From positions 47,307 to 111,306 of the forward strand of contig CACAHE010000003.1 of assembly GCA_902532195.1 (NCBI GenBank): a DNA stretch of 64,000 nucleotides, given 5' to 3'. This document shows positions 49,261 through 60,790 of this stretch, piece by piece. The position numbers and the translations under genes were made by a program. The first letter of the stretch is position 1. Each line of letters opens with the position of its first letter. The notes beneath the pieces were generated by a model. It was given only the letters and a program-made list of their open reading frames with translations. It had not been told where the DNA came from and did no database searches. This stretch comes from an uncultured Pelagibacteraceae bacterium. GTDB lineage: Bacteria > Pseudomonadota > Alphaproteobacteria > Pelagibacterales > Pelagibacteraceae.

Positions 49261-50266
49261 AATTTTTTTATTTATTGCTAATAGTAATGCAGATGAGAAT
49301 AATATCAAATACTATTCAAAAGATCAGGGAACACTTGCATTAATGTATCATAGATTTGAAGAAAATAAATATCCATCAACAAATATTCGAATGGAAGTAT
49401 TTAAAAATCAAATTGAAATCATAAAAAGAAAAAATATAGATTTTGTTAGTCTTAACGAATTTAATGATAAATTTAAAAATCCTAAAGATCATAAAAAAAT
49501 TTTATTAACAATAGATGATGCTTTCCAATCGTTCTATGAAAATGCTTGGCCATATTTAAAAAAAAATAAAATTCCATTTATTTTATTTGTATCTACTGAG
49601 CCAGTAGGAAAACCTGGTTATATGACTTGGAAACAAATAAAAGAAATTGAAAAAGAAAATTTTGCAACTATTGGAAATCACTCTCATTCTCATGAATATT
49701 TAGTTGATTTTAGTTTTGATCATTTCAAAAATGACATTGATAAATCAATTGTAATTTTTAAAAAAGAGTTAGGCTACAATCCTATTTATTTTTCATACCC
49801 GTTTGGGGAGTACAGTCTAAAACAAAAAAAATATATAAGTAAAAATTTTAAGTATGCCTTTGGTCAAAATTCAGGGGTGATAGATATTAATAAAGATAAA
49901 TATGAACTACCAAGATTTCCAATAAATGAGAAATATGGAGATTTAGAAAGATTCAAATTTCTAATAAATTTATTACCTTTTCAATTTAAAAATTTTTTTC
50001 CAGAAAATAAATTAGTTTCTAAAAATAATAATCCACCTGAAATGGTAGTTGAATTTTTTGATAAACAACAAAATATTGATAAAATTAATTGTTTTTCTAA
50101 TGAAGGAAATAAATGGGAAAAATCTAATATTGAAATAAAAGATAATAAACTGTTTGTTAAATTCAGAGAAAAATTTAATTTTAGAAGAGGAAGAATAAAC
50201 TGTTCGTTAAATGATGTTGATGGATGGAGATGGTTTGGTTTTCAATTTACTGTAAAAATAGATTAA
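49208..50266 (+). CDS. Polysaccharide deacetylase family protein (secreted)
   Basis: Signal peptide IIKLFIIFLFIANSNADENN; LALMYHRFEENKYPS; LLTIDDAFQSFYENAWPYLKK; GNHSHSHEYL. Confidence 0.9.
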   Translation: MILNKILSFAASIIKLFIIFLFIANSNADENNIKYYSKDQGTLALMYHRFEENKYPSTNIRMEVFKNQIEIIKRKNIDFVSLNEFNDKFKNPKDHKKILLTIDDAFQSFYENAWPYLKKNKIPFILFVSTEPVGKPGYMTWKQIKEIEKENFATIGNHSHSHEYLVDFSFDHFKNDIDKSIVIFKKELGYNPIYFSYPFGEYSLKQKKYISKNFKYAFGQNSGVIDINKDKYELPRFPINEKYGDLERFKFLINLLPFQFKNFFPENKLVSKNNNPPEMVVEFFDKQQNIDKINCFSNEGNKWEKSNIEIKDNKLFVKFREKFNFRRGRINCSLNDVDGWRWFGFQFTVKID

Positions 50267-51393
50267 ATTATTTTTTTTAATTTTTCACTAGTAGGTAATA
50301 ATTGAGAATCGTCGAAATCATTTAAAGAATTTTGTTTAATTATTTTAATTAAAATTTCAGTGTATTCATCTCCTGTTTCAGCATATTTATCTAGAAATCT
50401 AACCAGTTCTAAACTATTAAGTTCTCCATAATTATCTCTTTGGATAGCCCTTGCTTCTCTAAAACCTTTATAGCTTGAATGTGTATTAAGATTTCTTTGA
50501 TAAGCTCTTACAGATGCTTGCAGAACTTTAAATTTCATAACTTTGTGAGATGAATCTGAATCTGATTTTGCAGGTTTAATTCCTTCACCTGAATAAGTCC
50601 ACTGACCAAATAATGCATTTCCCTCTAAAGCAAATCTTGATGTTCCCCATCCAGTTTCTTTTGCTGCTTGTGCAATTGCCAATGAAACTGGAATTTCATC
50701 CATTCTAATTTTTAGTGTTGTTAAATCTCTATTTACCACACCATATTGTTTAAATTTTTTGTTTAACCAGTCTCTTTCAGATTTTGAATTATTGTTTTTA
50801 TTTAATATTACAAATAATCTTTTTCTATCTAATTTAATTATATTATTTTCCTCTAAAATAAGTGGCAATACAATCTTAATGAATAATTCTTTTCTTTTTT
50901 TTGTACTTTCGATAAATTTTATTTCTTTAGGTAATAAATCTAAAGCTATAGGTTTAACTATTTTATTTTTTCTTATATCTTTTAAATTATAATTTGTTTC
51001 TTCAAATAGTTGCTCTAATGTTGCTGCACTCAGCCTAACTGTATCATTTGATACATCATCAAAATCAAAAACATCATAGAATAAGTCCTTAAAACTAACT
51101 TTTTCTTTTTCTTCTGGTGAAAGATCCAATTCCTTACCACTCATGACTTTTTCGAAATTCATTTTTGATTTATTTTCAATAATTTCGGCAGTATAAAAAT
51201 TTTTATTATAAAATTTTACAAGCACTGGCAAAATACTAAAGAAACCAATTAGAAAGAATCCGCATGCCCCAACTAATAAAAAGTTATGAATATTTTTATT
51301 TAAAGAATTTGGAGTTTTCTTATCAATTATATAACCTTTTTTAAGTAAAATATTTCTTATTTTTGATAATGATAATTTATTAAAATTTGTCAT
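50263..51393 (-). CDS. Bax-like glucosaminidase-domain protein
   Basis: VSLAIAQAAKETGWGTSRFALEGNALFGQWTYSGEGIKP; FKVLQASVRAYQRNLNTHSSYKGFREAR. Confidence 0.9.
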   Translation of the reverse strand: MTNFNKLSLSKIRNILLKKGYIIDKKTPNSLNKNIHNFLLVGACGFFLIGFFSILPVLVKFYNKNFYTAEIIENKSKMNFEKVMSGKELDLSPEEKEKVSFKDLFYDVFDFDDVSNDTVRLSAATLEQLFEETNYNLKDIRKNKIVKPIALDLLPKEIKFIESTKKRKELFIKIVLPLILEENNIIKLDRKRLFVILNKNNNSKSERDWLNKKFKQYGVVNRDLTTLKIRMDEIPVSLAIAQAAKETGWGTSRFALEGNALFGQWTYSGEGIKPAKSDSDSSHKVMKFKVLQASVRAYQRNLNTHSSYKGFREARAIQRDNYGELNSLELVRFLDKYAETGDEYTEILIKIIKQNSLNDFDDSQLLPTSEKLKKII

Positions 51394-51425
51394 TATATTT
51401 CTTATATATTTTTTTTATGAAAATT

Positions 51426-51968
51426 CTAGAGAGCAATTACGTTTTTTACTTCAGGAATGTAATGACATAGAAGATTCTGTACACCCTGTTTTAAGGTCAT
51501 TTTTGAGCTAGGACATCCTGAACAACTCCCTTGTAATTGAACTGTTACGGTTCCATTTTTAAATTCCTTAAATTTTATATCTCCACCATCTCTTTCAACA
51601 GCTGGGCGGACTTTCGTATCTAAAATTTTTATAATTTGTTTTTCAGTTTCAGAAATATCTTTATTAAATTTTTCCTCATTTTTTGAGTCAATTACAACAT
51701 CATTTCCACTTGAGTAATAATCGTTTATAAATGAAATAATAATATGTTTTAACTCTTCCCAATCTATTTTTTCATCCTTATTAACTGATATAAAATCTTC
51801 AGCTAAAAATACTCCAACAACTCCATTTACTGATAATATATTCCTAACAAGCTCATTATTAGATTTGCTCTTATCAGTGATTTCTATGGAACCGTCATTT
51901 GAAACTTTTTTATTTGGTAGAAATTTTAAAGAATTAGGGTTTGGTGTTTTTTGTGTTTGTACGAACAT
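51426..51968 (-). CDS. Fe-S scaffold/carrier NfuA (Nfu N + NifU C)
   Basis: MFVQTQKTPNPNSLKFLP; VERDGGDIKFKEF..GSCSGCPSSKMTLKQGVQNLL. Confidence 0.94.
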   Translation of the reverse strand: MFVQTQKTPNPNSLKFLPNKKVSNDGSIEITDKSKSNNELVRNILSVNGVVGVFLAEDFISVNKDEKIDWEELKHIIISFINDYYSSGNDVVIDSKNEEKFNKDISETEKQIIKILDTKVRPAVERDGGDIKFKEFKNGTVTVQLQGSCSGCPSSKMTLKQGVQNLLCHYIPEVKNVIAL

Positions 51969-52015
51969 AGTATTTATATAATCATTAAATTAATATTTTA
52001 AATAGACAATTATAC

Positions 52016-53017
52016 TTAAAAACCAATAATTTTTTTCATATCTTTAACTTTTTTTGAAGCTATAACCTCAGCTTTTTCACTTCCTGCCTTTAATATATTG
52101 TCAATAAAATTATGATCCTTTTGTAATTTATTTATTTCGTTGGATATTGGAGTAATTTTTTCAACTACTATATCGGTTAAAATTTTTTTAAATTCAGAAA
52201 AATTTTTTCCACTAAATTCTTCGATTGAAATTTGTAAACTTTGATTTTTAAAACTAGAATATATTCCTAATAAATTCTCAGCCTCAGGCCTCTTAGATAA
52301 ATCTTTTATATTATCTGGCATAGGTTTTGGGTCAGTTTTAGCTTTTCGAATTTTATTTACAATATCATCTTCACTATCTGTTAAATTAATCCTACTTAAA
52401 TTAGAAGGATCTGATTTACTCATTTTTTTTGTTCCATCTTTTAAACTCATAATCCTTGCAAAACTTTTTTGGATCAGTGGATCTGGAACTTTTAAAAAAT
52501 CCTTTACATTAAAATCTAAATTAAATTTTTGAGCAATATCCCTTGAAAGTTCTAAATGTTGTTTTTGATCTTCTCCAACTGGTACATGAGTAGAATCATA
52601 TAGCAAAATATCTGCTGCCATAAGAACAGGATAAATATATAAACCAACACTAGCTTTTTCTTTATCTTTGCCAGCCTTCTCTTTAAACTGAGTCATCCTA
52701 TTTAGCCAACCCATTCTTGCAACACAACTAAGTATCCAAGATCCTTCTGAATGTGCAGGAACTAAAGATTGATTAAATATAATACTTTTTTTATAATCTA
52801 ATCCACTTGCTAAAAAAGCTGCTGTTGTCTCCCTTATATTATTTTTTAAAATTTTAGGATCTTGTTTGACTGTAATTGCATGCAAATCTACAACGCAGTA
52901 AACACATTCATTTTCGTCTTGATTTTGAAGTTCAACAAAATTTTTAATAGCGCCTAAATAATTGCCTAAATGTAGATTTCCGGTTGGTTGTACGCCTGAG
53001 AAAATTTTTTTAACCAT
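52016..53017 (-). CDS. trpS: Tryptophanyl-tRNA synthetase
   Basis: [27 protein letters not shown]. Confidence 0.97.
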   Translation of the reverse strand: MVKKIFSGVQPTGNLHLGNYLGAIKNFVELQNQDENECVYCVVDLHAITVKQDPKILKNNIRETTAAFLASGLDYKKSIIFNQSLVPAHSEGSWILSCVARMGWLNRMTQFKEKAGKDKEKASVGLYIYPVLMAADILLYDSTHVPVGEDQKQHLELSRDIAQKFNLDFNVKDFLKVPDPLIQKSFARIMSLKDGTKKMSKSDPSNLSRINLTDSEDDIVNKIRKAKTDPKPMPDNIKDLSKRPEAENLLGIYSSFKNQSLQISIEEFSGKNFSEFKKILTDIVVEKITPISNEINKLQKDHNFIDNILKAGSEKAEVIASKKVKDMKKIIGF

Positions 53018-53022
53018 TATTA

Positions 53023-54552
53023 TTAATACTTTAATTTAATATCGGAAGTTTTAAAAGCTTTTGTAAGTATTGATAGCACAATATAAATGATTAAAGTTAC
53101 TATAACTAATAATATCATTGTTATTAGTTTTTTGTCACTTTCATAATTCAAATAATTAGAAAAATGGTTAATTAGTATATAAAATATATAGCTACTTAAA
53201 GCAGTAGAAGTGATTATTTTAAAAAACTTGTTTAAAAAATTATAGTTTAAAGAAAAATAACTCTTATTAATTAAAAAAATTAAAAGTAAAAAAGCATTAA
53301 ACCAAGATGATATTGTTGTTGCAATTGGAATAATTATAAAACCAATTTTATTAAAAAAATAAACACTTATTAAGATATTTATAAATACAGATATTAATGA
53401 AAATATAAATGGTGTTCTTGTATTGTGCCTTGCAAATAAAAAAGTAGAAAAAATTTTTATAAATGCAAACGCTGGCAATCCCCATGCAAAGTAAAATAGT
53501 GCTTTCGAAGAATTTTTAACACTTTCTATATCAAATGAACCATAACCAAACAAAGATGAGGTAATTTGATCTGAAGCAATCAATAAAGCTAAACAAGCTG
53601 GAAAACTTAAAAATATACTTAATTCCAGAGCTTTATTTTGAATAAAATTTATTTTATTTTTGTTATTTGTTTGTATGTATCTACTTAGATTGGGAAGAAC
53701 AACTGTCCCGATTGCAATTCCTGCTATTGCTAAATTTATTTGATAAATTCTATCTGCATAATATAGATAAGATACAGCACTTGCTTGAAAAGAAGCAATA
53801 ATAGTTCCAACTAAAATATTAATTTGTGTTACTCCAGATGAAAAAATACTTGGTAGCAATTTATTAAAAAACACTTTAACCTTAGAGTCAATTCTAAACT
53901 TTAATGAAAAACTTGGAAAATAAAATTTTTTTGAGTAATAAATTAAAAAAATTAATTGTACTAATCCAGCTAATGTTACAGCATAAGATAGCTGGTATAC
54001 TAATTCATAATTTAAATTATTTCCAAATAATAGAACAATAATTAAAAATATATTTAAAATTATAGGAGCTGCTGCTGCAACTCCAAATTTATTGTGTGAA
54101 TTTAGAATTGCTGAAAAAAAAGAAGCTAAACTTACAAAAAGTAAAAATGGAAATGTAATTCTTGTTAAACTAATTGTTGTATCTAGCTTATCTACATTAT
54201 CTTTAAATCCTGGTGCAATTAAGAATACAAACCCAGGCATAAATATTTCAATTATAAAAACTATAAAAAGAATAGATATGAAAAGTAAGTTAAATATTTT
54301 ATTAGAAAATTTTTGTGCCTTTTTTTTTCCTAATACAAGTTCTGATGAGTAGCTTGGAACAAATGCAGCATTAAATGTACCTTCAGAGAACAATCGTCTA
54401 AATGTGTTTGGTATTCTAAATGCAACAAAAAAAGCATCTGCAATTGGTCCTGAGCCAAGATAGATTGCTATCAAAACATCTCTTAAATACCCAAGTATTC
54501 TACTAATTATAGTAAAGAAACTAAATGTGCTTGTTGACTTAATTAAGTTCAT
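53023..54552 (-). CDS. murJ: Lipid II flippase MurJ
   Basis: [52 protein letters not shown]. Confidence 0.96.
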   Translation of the reverse strand: MNLIKSTSTFSFFTIISRILGYLRDVLIAIYLGSGPIADAFFVAFRIPNTFRRLFSEGTFNAAFVPSYSSELVLGKKKAQKFSNKIFNLLFISILFIVFIIEIFMPGFVFLIAPGFKDNVDKLDTTISLTRITFPFLLFVSLASFFSAILNSHNKFGVAAAAPIILNIFLIIVLLFGNNLNYELVYQLSYAVTLAGLVQLIFLIYYSKKFYFPSFSLKFRIDSKVKVFFNKLLPSIFSSGVTQINILVGTIIASFQASAVSYLYYADRIYQINLAIAGIAIGTVVLPNLSRYIQTNNKNKINFIQNKALELSIFLSFPACLALLIASDQITSSLFGYGSFDIESVKNSSKALFYFAWGLPAFAFIKIFSTFLFARHNTRTPFIFSLISVFINILISVYFFNKIGFIIIPIATTISSWFNAFLLLIFLINKSYFSLNYNFLNKFFKIITSTALSSYIFYILINHFSNYLNYESDKKLITMILLVIVTLIIYIVLSILTKAFKTSDIKLKY

Positions 54553-54602
54553 AAATCATATTAGTCTTAAAATTGCTCTAATTGTATATCTAATTACATA
54601 TA

Positions 54603-56891
54603 ATGAAAAAAAATAAAATTGAACATTATTCTGATAAAGAAGCATTAGAATTTCATAATTCAAATAAATCTGGCAAGATTGAGATAATTTCATCAAAACC
54701 TATGACTACTAAAAGAGACCTTGCTCTAGCATATTCTCCAGGGGTTGCTGCGCCAGTAAAAGCCATTTTTGAAAATCCTGATCTTGCATATGATTATACC
54801 ACTAAAGGAAATTTAGTTGCAGTAATAAGCAACGGTTCTGCTATTTTAGGATTAGGAAACCTTGGTGCAATTGCTTCCAAACCAGTAATGGAAGGTAAAG
54901 CAGTTCTTTTCAAAAGATTTGCAGATATAGACTCTATAGATCTAGAAATAGATTCAAATGATCCAGATGAAATTGTAAATTCGATAAAAAATTTTTCAAA
55001 AAGTTTTGGTGGAATTAATTTGGAAGATATCGCTGCTCCAGATTGTTTTATAATTGAAAAAAAACTTAAAAAAATTTTAGATATTCCCGTTTTCCATGAT
55101 GATCAACATGGAACAGCAATAATAACCTGTGCAGCACTAATAAATGCTTTAGACATAACTAAAAGAGATATTAAAAAAATAAAAATAGTAATTAACGGAG
55201 CTGGAGCATCAGCAATGGCATGTGCAGATCTTTTTATAATTAAAGGTGTACTTAAAAAAAATATTACGATGTTAGATAGAAAAGGAGTTATTTATAAAGG
55301 AAGAGAAAACTTGAATGAATGGAAATCTAAACATGCTACTGAAACTAAATCTAGAACATTAGATGAGGCAATTAAAGGAGCTGATGTTTTTCTTGGATTA
55401 TCTAAAGCTGGAACACTTAAAAAAGATATGGTTAAAAAAATGTCAAAGAATCCAATAATTTTTGCGTGCGCAAATCCAGATCCTGAGATTACCCCTGAAG
55501 AAATTGAAGAAGTAAGAACAGACGCAATAATTGCTACTGGTAGATCAGATTATCCAAATCAAGTAAATAATTTAATTGGATTTCCATATATTTTTAGAGG
55601 TGCTTTAGATGTAAGGGCAAAAACAATTAATGAAGAAATGAAGTTGGCTGCATCAAATGCAATAGCTGCACTGGCAAGGGAAAGAGTGCCTGATGAAGTT
55701 GTTGCTGCAATGGGAGGTGAAAGACCAAAATATGGAAAAGATTATATTATACCTTCTACATTCGATCCAAGATTGATTAGTGTAATTCCTGTTGCTGTTG
55801 CCAAAGCTGCAATAAAAAGTGGAGTTTCAAGAAAAAAAATTGAAAATTTTGAAATTTATTCTGAACAACTTAAACAAAGGTTAGATCCTTCAGTAACTAT
55901 AATGCAAGGTATCAACTCACAAATTAAGAAAACACAAAAAAAAGTAGTTTTTGTTGATGGAGAAGATGAAAATACTCTTAAAGCAGCCATAGCTTTTAAA
56001 AATAGTGGCCTAGGTATACCAATAATAGTAGCCAAAGAAAAAGTTGTAAAACAGAGATTGAAAGAGATTGGTTATAGTGAAAACTTTAATATTGAAATAG
56101 TCAATTCTACAATAAAAGAAAAAAGGGAAAAATACACAAATTTTTTATTTAAAAAATTGCATAGAGAACAGGGATTACTCGAGAGAGACTGCGATAGAAT
56201 GGTTAGAAATGATAGAGTTATTTGGGGAGCTTGTATGGTTTCATGCGGAGATGCTGATGCAATGGTTACTGGAAATACCAGAAGGTATTCACAATCACTT
56301 CAAAAAATTAAAAGGGTGGTTGATCCAAGGCCAGGTGAAATTATGTTTGGTTTAAACATGTTAGTAAATAAAGGAAGAACAGTATTTATTGCTGATACTA
56401 CCGTACATGAATATCCTTCATCATCTCAGTTGTCTGAAATAGCGATATCTTCAGCTAGAGTAGTTAGACTTTTTGGTTTTGATCCAAAAATTGCATTTTT
56501 ATCTCACTCCACTTTTGGTCAACCTATTACAAGCAGAACTAAACACATTAGAGATGCAGTTAATATATTAAAAGAAAAAAATGTTGATTTTAAATTTGAT
56601 GGAGATATGCAGCCTGATGTCGCTTTAAATGAAGAATATAAAGAATTGTATCCTTTTTCTGAAATAGTAGGTAATGCAAATGTTTTGATTATGCCTGGTC
56701 AACATAGTGCTGCGATAACTTATAAAACTTTGATGACACTAGGTGGTGCTAAAGTAATTGGTCCTTTGCTTGTTGGTTTAGGACAGGCGATAGAAATTGC
56801 ACCTTTGAGATCATCAACTTCAGATATTTTAAATTTAGCATCTGTTGCTGCATATTCTGCTGGGGTAATAGATTACAATAAAAAAAATTAA
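54603..56891 (+). CDS. maeB: NADP-dependent malic enzyme with phosphotransacetylase-like C-terminal domain
   Basis: LALAYSPGVAAPVKAI, HDDQHGTAIITCAALINAL, PTA-like C-terminal half. Confidence 0.95.
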   Translation: MKKNKIEHYSDKEALEFHNSNKSGKIEIISSKPMTTKRDLALAYSPGVAAPVKAIFENPDLAYDYTTKGNLVAVISNGSAILGLGNLGAIASKPVMEGKAVLFKRFADIDSIDLEIDSNDPDEIVNSIKNFSKSFGGINLEDIAAPDCFIIEKKLKKILDIPVFHDDQHGTAIITCAALINALDITKRDIKKIKIVINGAGASAMACADLFIIKGVLKKNITMLDRKGVIYKGRENLNEWKSKHATETKSRTLDEAIKGADVFLGLSKAGTLKKDMVKKMSKNPIIFACANPDPEITPEEIEEVRTDAIIATGRSDYPNQVNNLIGFPYIFRGALDVRAKTINEEMKLAASNAIAALARERVPDEVVAAMGGERPKYGKDYIIPSTFDPRLISVIPVAVAKAAIKSGVSRKKIENFEIYSEQLKQRLDPSVTIMQGINSQIKKTQKKVVFVDGEDENTLKAAIAFKNSGLGIPIIVAKEKVVKQRLKEIGYSENFNIEIVNSTIKEKREKYTNFLFKKLHREQGLLERDCDRMVRNDRVIWGACMVSCGDADAMVTGNTRRYSQSLQKIKRVVDPRPGEIMFGLNMLVNKGRTVFIADTTVHEYPSSSQLSEIAISSARVVRLFGFDPKIAFLSHSTFGQPITSRTKHIRDAVNILKEKNVDFKFDGDMQPDVALNEEYKELYPFSEIVGNANVLIMPGQHSAAITYKTLMTLGGAKVIGPLLVGLGQAIEIAPLRSSTSDILNLASVAAYSAGVIDYNKKN

Positions 56892-57481
56892 TTTTTAATT
56901 ACTCTTAAATCTTCAACAAGCAAAATACTTGCTATTACATCTTCAACATCAGCTATCTCATTCGCTTCTTTTATAATCTCTAATTTTTCATTTTCATCTT
57001 GAGCAATTCCATAAACATAAATTTTCTTTTTGTATGTATCAACATTATAATTTACAGCACTAATTTTTTTGTTAATAAGCATCGCCGTTTTAAGCTGAGA
57101 AGTAATTAAAACATCTTTAGCAGATTGTTTAAAATTAAAATCTTCTTTAATTTTTAAATCATTTTTTACTGATCTAGTTCCTTTAGTTTCCCATACTAAT
57201 TTAGTAATTTTAAGTTTCTCTTCAGGATTATCTACCTTTCCAGTAATAAAAACTCTCCCATCTATTACCTTTGTTTTTACAGTAAGAAAATAATTTTTTT
57301 CCATAGCAACTAGTTTAGCATCTATAGTTTTATCCATAATTGAATCATCTATTTGTGTACCTAATGTTCTTGGATCATATGCAATACTAACACCTGTTCC
57401 AAAAACACCAGAAGTAGCTGCACCCACACACCCAATTAAGAGAAGAAAAGATAGAAGTGGAATAAAAATTTTAATTTTCAT
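56888..57481 (-). CDS. BON-domain lipoprotein (DolP/OsmY-like)
   Basis: Lipobox LLLIGCVGAATSG; two BON domains (VKTKVIDGRVFITGKVDNPEEK; YGIAQDENEK). Confidence 0.88.
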   Translation of the reverse strand: MKIKIFIPLLSFLLLIGCVGAATSGVFGTGVSIAYDPRTLGTQIDDSIMDKTIDAKLVAMEKNYFLTVKTKVIDGRVFITGKVDNPEEKLKITKLVWETKGTRSVKNDLKIKEDFNFKQSAKDVLITSQLKTAMLINKKISAVNYNVDTYKKKIYVYGIAQDENEKLEIIKEANEIADVEDVIASILLVEDLRVIKN

Positions 57482-58334
57482 TTTTTAATGATAAACAATA
57501 ATTATAAATCTCTTTTTTTGAAACGTTTTTTTCATCGCTAAAAATGTTTGTTATATCTTTAATAGTTAATTTTTTTATTAAATATTTAATTTTTTTTTTA
57601 TCTGATTCGTTTAATTTATTTGAATCTTTTCTAATGTTTCCTTTTTCGGAAAGAATTACTGTAATTTCACCTTTTAAGTTATTTTCAAATTCATTTAAAT
57701 TGCTAACTGAAGTTCTAAAGTATTCTTCGTAAAATTTTGTCATTTCTTTGCAAACTAATATTTCTCTATCAATAAAATATTTTTTTAACAAACTAATGAT
57801 TTTATTTATTTTTTTTGCTGAAATAAAAAAAACAATTGAAAAATTTAAATCAGATAAATGCTTAAAAATTTTTTCTACTTCAGATTTTTTGTCAGGAATA
57901 AAACCATTAAATAAAAATTTATCTGAAAAACCACTAATTGAAACCGCCGATGAAACTGCTGAGGGGCCAGGTATAGGAAATATATTAATATTATTTTTTA
58001 CACAAGATTCTATAAGTATTTTTCCTGGATCTGATATAGAAGGTGTACCGGCATCTGAAATTAACGATACTATTTTATTCAACTTTATAGTTTCTATTAT
58101 TTTAGAAACGTTTTTTTTTTCATTAAATTTATGGTTAGACATTAATTTTGCGCTAATATTAAAAGATAAAAATAATTTTTTTGAGACTCTGGTATCTTCA
58201 CACAAAATAAGATCTGATTTTCTTAAAATTTCTAATGCTCGATGAGAAATATCTCCAAGATTCCCTATGGGCGTAGCTACAATATACAAACCTTTTACAT
58301 TTTCTCTTGTTTTTTTGCCAGAATGTAGATTCAT
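57471..58334 (-). CDS. rsmI: 16S rRNA 2'-O-methyltransferase RsmI
   Basis: GLYIVATPIGNLGDISHRAL, EDTRVSKKL, SDAGTPSISDPG, PGPSAVSSAVSISGF. Confidence 0.95.
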   Translation of the reverse strand: MNLHSGKKTRENVKGLYIVATPIGNLGDISHRALEILRKSDLILCEDTRVSKKLFLSFNISAKLMSNHKFNEKKNVSKIIETIKLNKIVSLISDAGTPSISDPGKILIESCVKNNINIFPIPGPSAVSSAVSISGFSDKFLFNGFIPDKKSEVEKIFKHLSDLNFSIVFFISAKKINKIISLLKKYFIDREILVCKEMTKFYEEYFRTSVSNLNEFENNLKGEITVILSEKGNIRKDSNKLNESDKKKIKYLIKKLTIKDITNIFSDEKNVSKKEIYNYCLSLKNEN

Positions 58335-58365
58335 TAATTTAATAGACTATAATAATAACATTAAA

Positions 58366-59517
58366 ATGAAAAAAATTATTCAATTTATTACTTTAACTTT
58401 CATATACTCTTTTTTTATATCTACAGTATCTATTGCTGAAGACAAAATAAAAATTGGTCTTATCGTTCCTTTATCAGGAGAACATAAAGAAATAGGACAA
58501 TCAATTGTAAATTCTGTAAGACTAGCCATAAACAAAATAGATAATAATAGAATCCAAATAATTCCTAAAGATACTAAATCAAATCCAGAAATAACTTTAA
58601 AAGTTTCAAAAGAGCTTCATCAGGATGGAGTAAAAATAATTTTAGGACCTGTATTCAATGAAAATTTAGTTTACTTAGCTGAGCTAAATGATGTGCTTTT
58701 TATATCATTCACTAATAAAGTATTAAATAATCCAAAAAATGTAATAGCAGCTGGCATTAATGCTATTTCTCAAATTAAAACGATAATTAAGTTTCAAAAA
58801 TTATCTAATTTAGAGAGAAGTATATTTTTAATTCCTGACTCTAGTTTTAAAAAAGAAATAAAAGAAGCAATTAAAAATACGAATATCCAATTAAAAGATA
58901 TTTTTATTTATGATACTGATCCAACACTTTTAACTGCCCAGATAGAAAAGTTAACAAGATACCCCCAGAGAAAACAAAGGTTGGAAGATGAGATCCAGAG
59001 ATTGAAAGAGTCTGAAGAAATGAATAAAGAAACTAAAATATCCAATTTAGAAAAAAAAGATACATTAGGAGGAATTAATTTTGACTCAGTAATTATCGCA
59101 GATTTTGATGAAAGTCTTAAAAGTGTCACAACTTCTTTATTATATACAGACGTCTCATCAAAAAGAGTTCATTATATTTGTATGAACCAGTGGTTTGATA
59201 AATCTTTACTTAAAGAAAAATCACTACAACCAATATATTTTCCTTCCGTTAACAAAGAAAATTATGAAGAATATATTAATGAATATATAAATACTTTTAA
59301 AAAATATCCAAATCAAATATCATTTTTGAGTTATGATATAGTAGGTTTAGTATATTTTTTACTTTTTCAAAATGATTTTGAAGTCGATAAAAAGATATTC
59401 TATAAAAAAAACAAATTTAAAGGCAAGATAGGTTTTTTTGAAATAAATAAAAATAAAATTAGCCATTTATTAAATTTTTACTCAGCAGAAAATGGGCGAT
59501 TTAAAAAAATTTTTTAA
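58366..59517 (+). CDS. LppC/LpoA-like penicillin-binding protein activator family (periplasmic-binding fold)
   Basis: MKKIIQFITLTFIYSFFISTVSIAEDKIKIGLIVPLSGEHKEIGQSIVNSVRLAI. Start moved from 58267 to ATG 58366, which gives a clean signal peptide and no overlap with rsmI. Confidence 0.8.
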   Translation: MKKIIQFITLTFIYSFFISTVSIAEDKIKIGLIVPLSGEHKEIGQSIVNSVRLAINKIDNNRIQIIPKDTKSNPEITLKVSKELHQDGVKIILGPVFNENLVYLAELNDVLFISFTNKVLNNPKNVIAAGINAISQIKTIIKFQKLSNLERSIFLIPDSSFKKEIKEAIKNTNIQLKDIFIYDTDPTLLTAQIEKLTRYPQRKQRLEDEIQRLKESEEMNKETKISNLEKKDTLGGINFDSVIIADFDESLKSVTTSLLYTDVSSKRVHYICMNQWFDKSLLKEKSLQPIYFPSVNKENYEEYINEYINTFKKYPNQISFLSYDIVGLVYFLLFQNDFEVDKKIFYKKNKFKGKIGFFEINKNKISHLLNFYSAENGRFKKIF

Positions 59518-60103
59518 TTTTTTTAAACGCAATTGCTCTATGATCTATCTTATATTTTTTTATTGGTTTCATTTCACCAAAAGTCAATTTACTTTTATTG
59601 GGAATAAAAATTGGATCATACCCAAATCCATATTTACCTAATTTTACTTTTGAAATTTGACCTTCTATAGTTCCTACAGAAGTTATATATTTTTTATTTG
59701 TCCAGTATATTGTTAAAGAACAAACAAATTTTGCTTTAACTTTTTTTTCACGCCATTTTAAGTCAACTAAATTTAATTTATTATAAACTTTTTTTATTGC
59801 TAAATTAAAGTTATTTTTTTTTCCTCCCCATCTTGCAGAGTAAATACCTGGTGATCCACCTAACATTTTAATTCTAAGACCTGAATCGTCAGCAATACAG
59901 ATCATACCAGCCTTCCTTGAAAAAAACTTAGCTTTTAACAGTGAGTTCTCTCTAAAAGTTCTTCCAACTTCTTTTGGACTAGGAATATTTAATTGTTTTG
60001 GCGTATAAATTTTAATATTATTGGGAAGTAAATCTCTTATTTCCTTTATTTTACCAGGATTATTTGATCCGATTATAATTTTTGTAATTTTTTTATTTTT
60101 CAT
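59501..60103 (-). CDS. rdgB: RdgB/HAM1 non-canonical purine NTP pyrophosphatase
   Basis: IGSNNPGKIKEIRDLL, ADDSGLRIKMLGGSPGIYSARWGG, GFGYDPIF. Confidence 0.94.
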   Translation of the reverse strand: MKNKKITKIIIGSNNPGKIKEIRDLLPNNIKIYTPKQLNIPSPKEVGRTFRENSLLKAKFFSRKAGMICIADDSGLRIKMLGGSPGIYSARWGGKKNNFNLAIKKVYNKLNLVDLKWREKKVKAKFVCSLTIYWTNKKYITSVGTIEGQISKVKLGKYGFGYDPIFIPNKSKLTFGEMKPIKKYKIDHRAIAFKKIKKFF

Positions 60104-60139
60104 CTAGAAATTATCATTTTTCTTACCATATACATAGAT

Positions 60140-60778
60140 ATGGAAAAAGAAGAATTAGATAAAAAAGATAATAATATTGAAAATTCTGAAAATATTAATT
60201 CAAGCAATGAAGAACAAACAAATCAAAAAGAAAATAAGGAAGAAATAAGCTTAGAAGAAAAAGTAAAATTGTTAGAGGATAAAGTCACTAGAACACTAGC
60301 TGAGATGGAAAATCAGAGAAGAAGATATGAAAAGGAAAAAGAAGATGCATTTGAGTATGGCGGATTTTCATTTGCTAAAGAAGCACTCAACTTATTAGAC
60401 AATCTAGAAAGGTCAAAAGAATCATTGTTAAACGATGAGAGCCTTAAAAATAATGTTGCTTTAAAAAAGATAACTGAACATTTAAATATTATATATGATG
60501 ATATGATTTCTATTTTTAAAAAAAATAATATCGAGCCAATTAAATCTATTGATGAAAAACTAGATCCAAATCTTCATCAAGCCATGATGGAGGTTATAGA
60601 TGATAAAAAGGAAAATGGAACAATAGTTCAAGAGATTCAAAAAGGTTTTCTATTAAAAGATAGATTACTTAGACCTTCTTTGGTTGCAGTATCCAAAAAA
60701 AACTCAAAAACCGAAGGTATAGATAAGCGAGATGATAAAAAACATAAAGAAAATCAAGATAAAATAAAGGAAAAATAA
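60140..60778 (+). CDS. grpE: Nucleotide exchange factor GrpE
   Basis: AEMENQRRRYEKEKEDAFEYGGFSFAKEALNLLDNLERS; HQAMMEV. Confidence 0.94.
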   Translation: MEKEELDKKDNNIENSENINSSNEEQTNQKENKEEISLEEKVKLLEDKVTRTLAEMENQRRRYEKEKEDAFEYGGFSFAKEALNLLDNLERSKESLLNDESLKNNVALKKITEHLNIIYDDMISIFKKNNIEPIKSIDEKLDPNLHQAMMEVIDDKKENGTIVQEIQKGFLLKDRLLRPSLVAVSKKNSKTEGIDKRDDKKHKENQDKIKEK

Positions 60779-60790
60779 TTGATTAAGTAG

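Noticed and set aside
57748-58245. 165-aa plus-strand ORF antisense to rsmI
   Set aside because: No domain features; complementary to highly conserved rsmI motifs.
58267-58365. N-terminal extension of the LpoA-like ORF
   Set aside because: Antisense to the start of rsmI; the signal peptide begins at ATG 58366.
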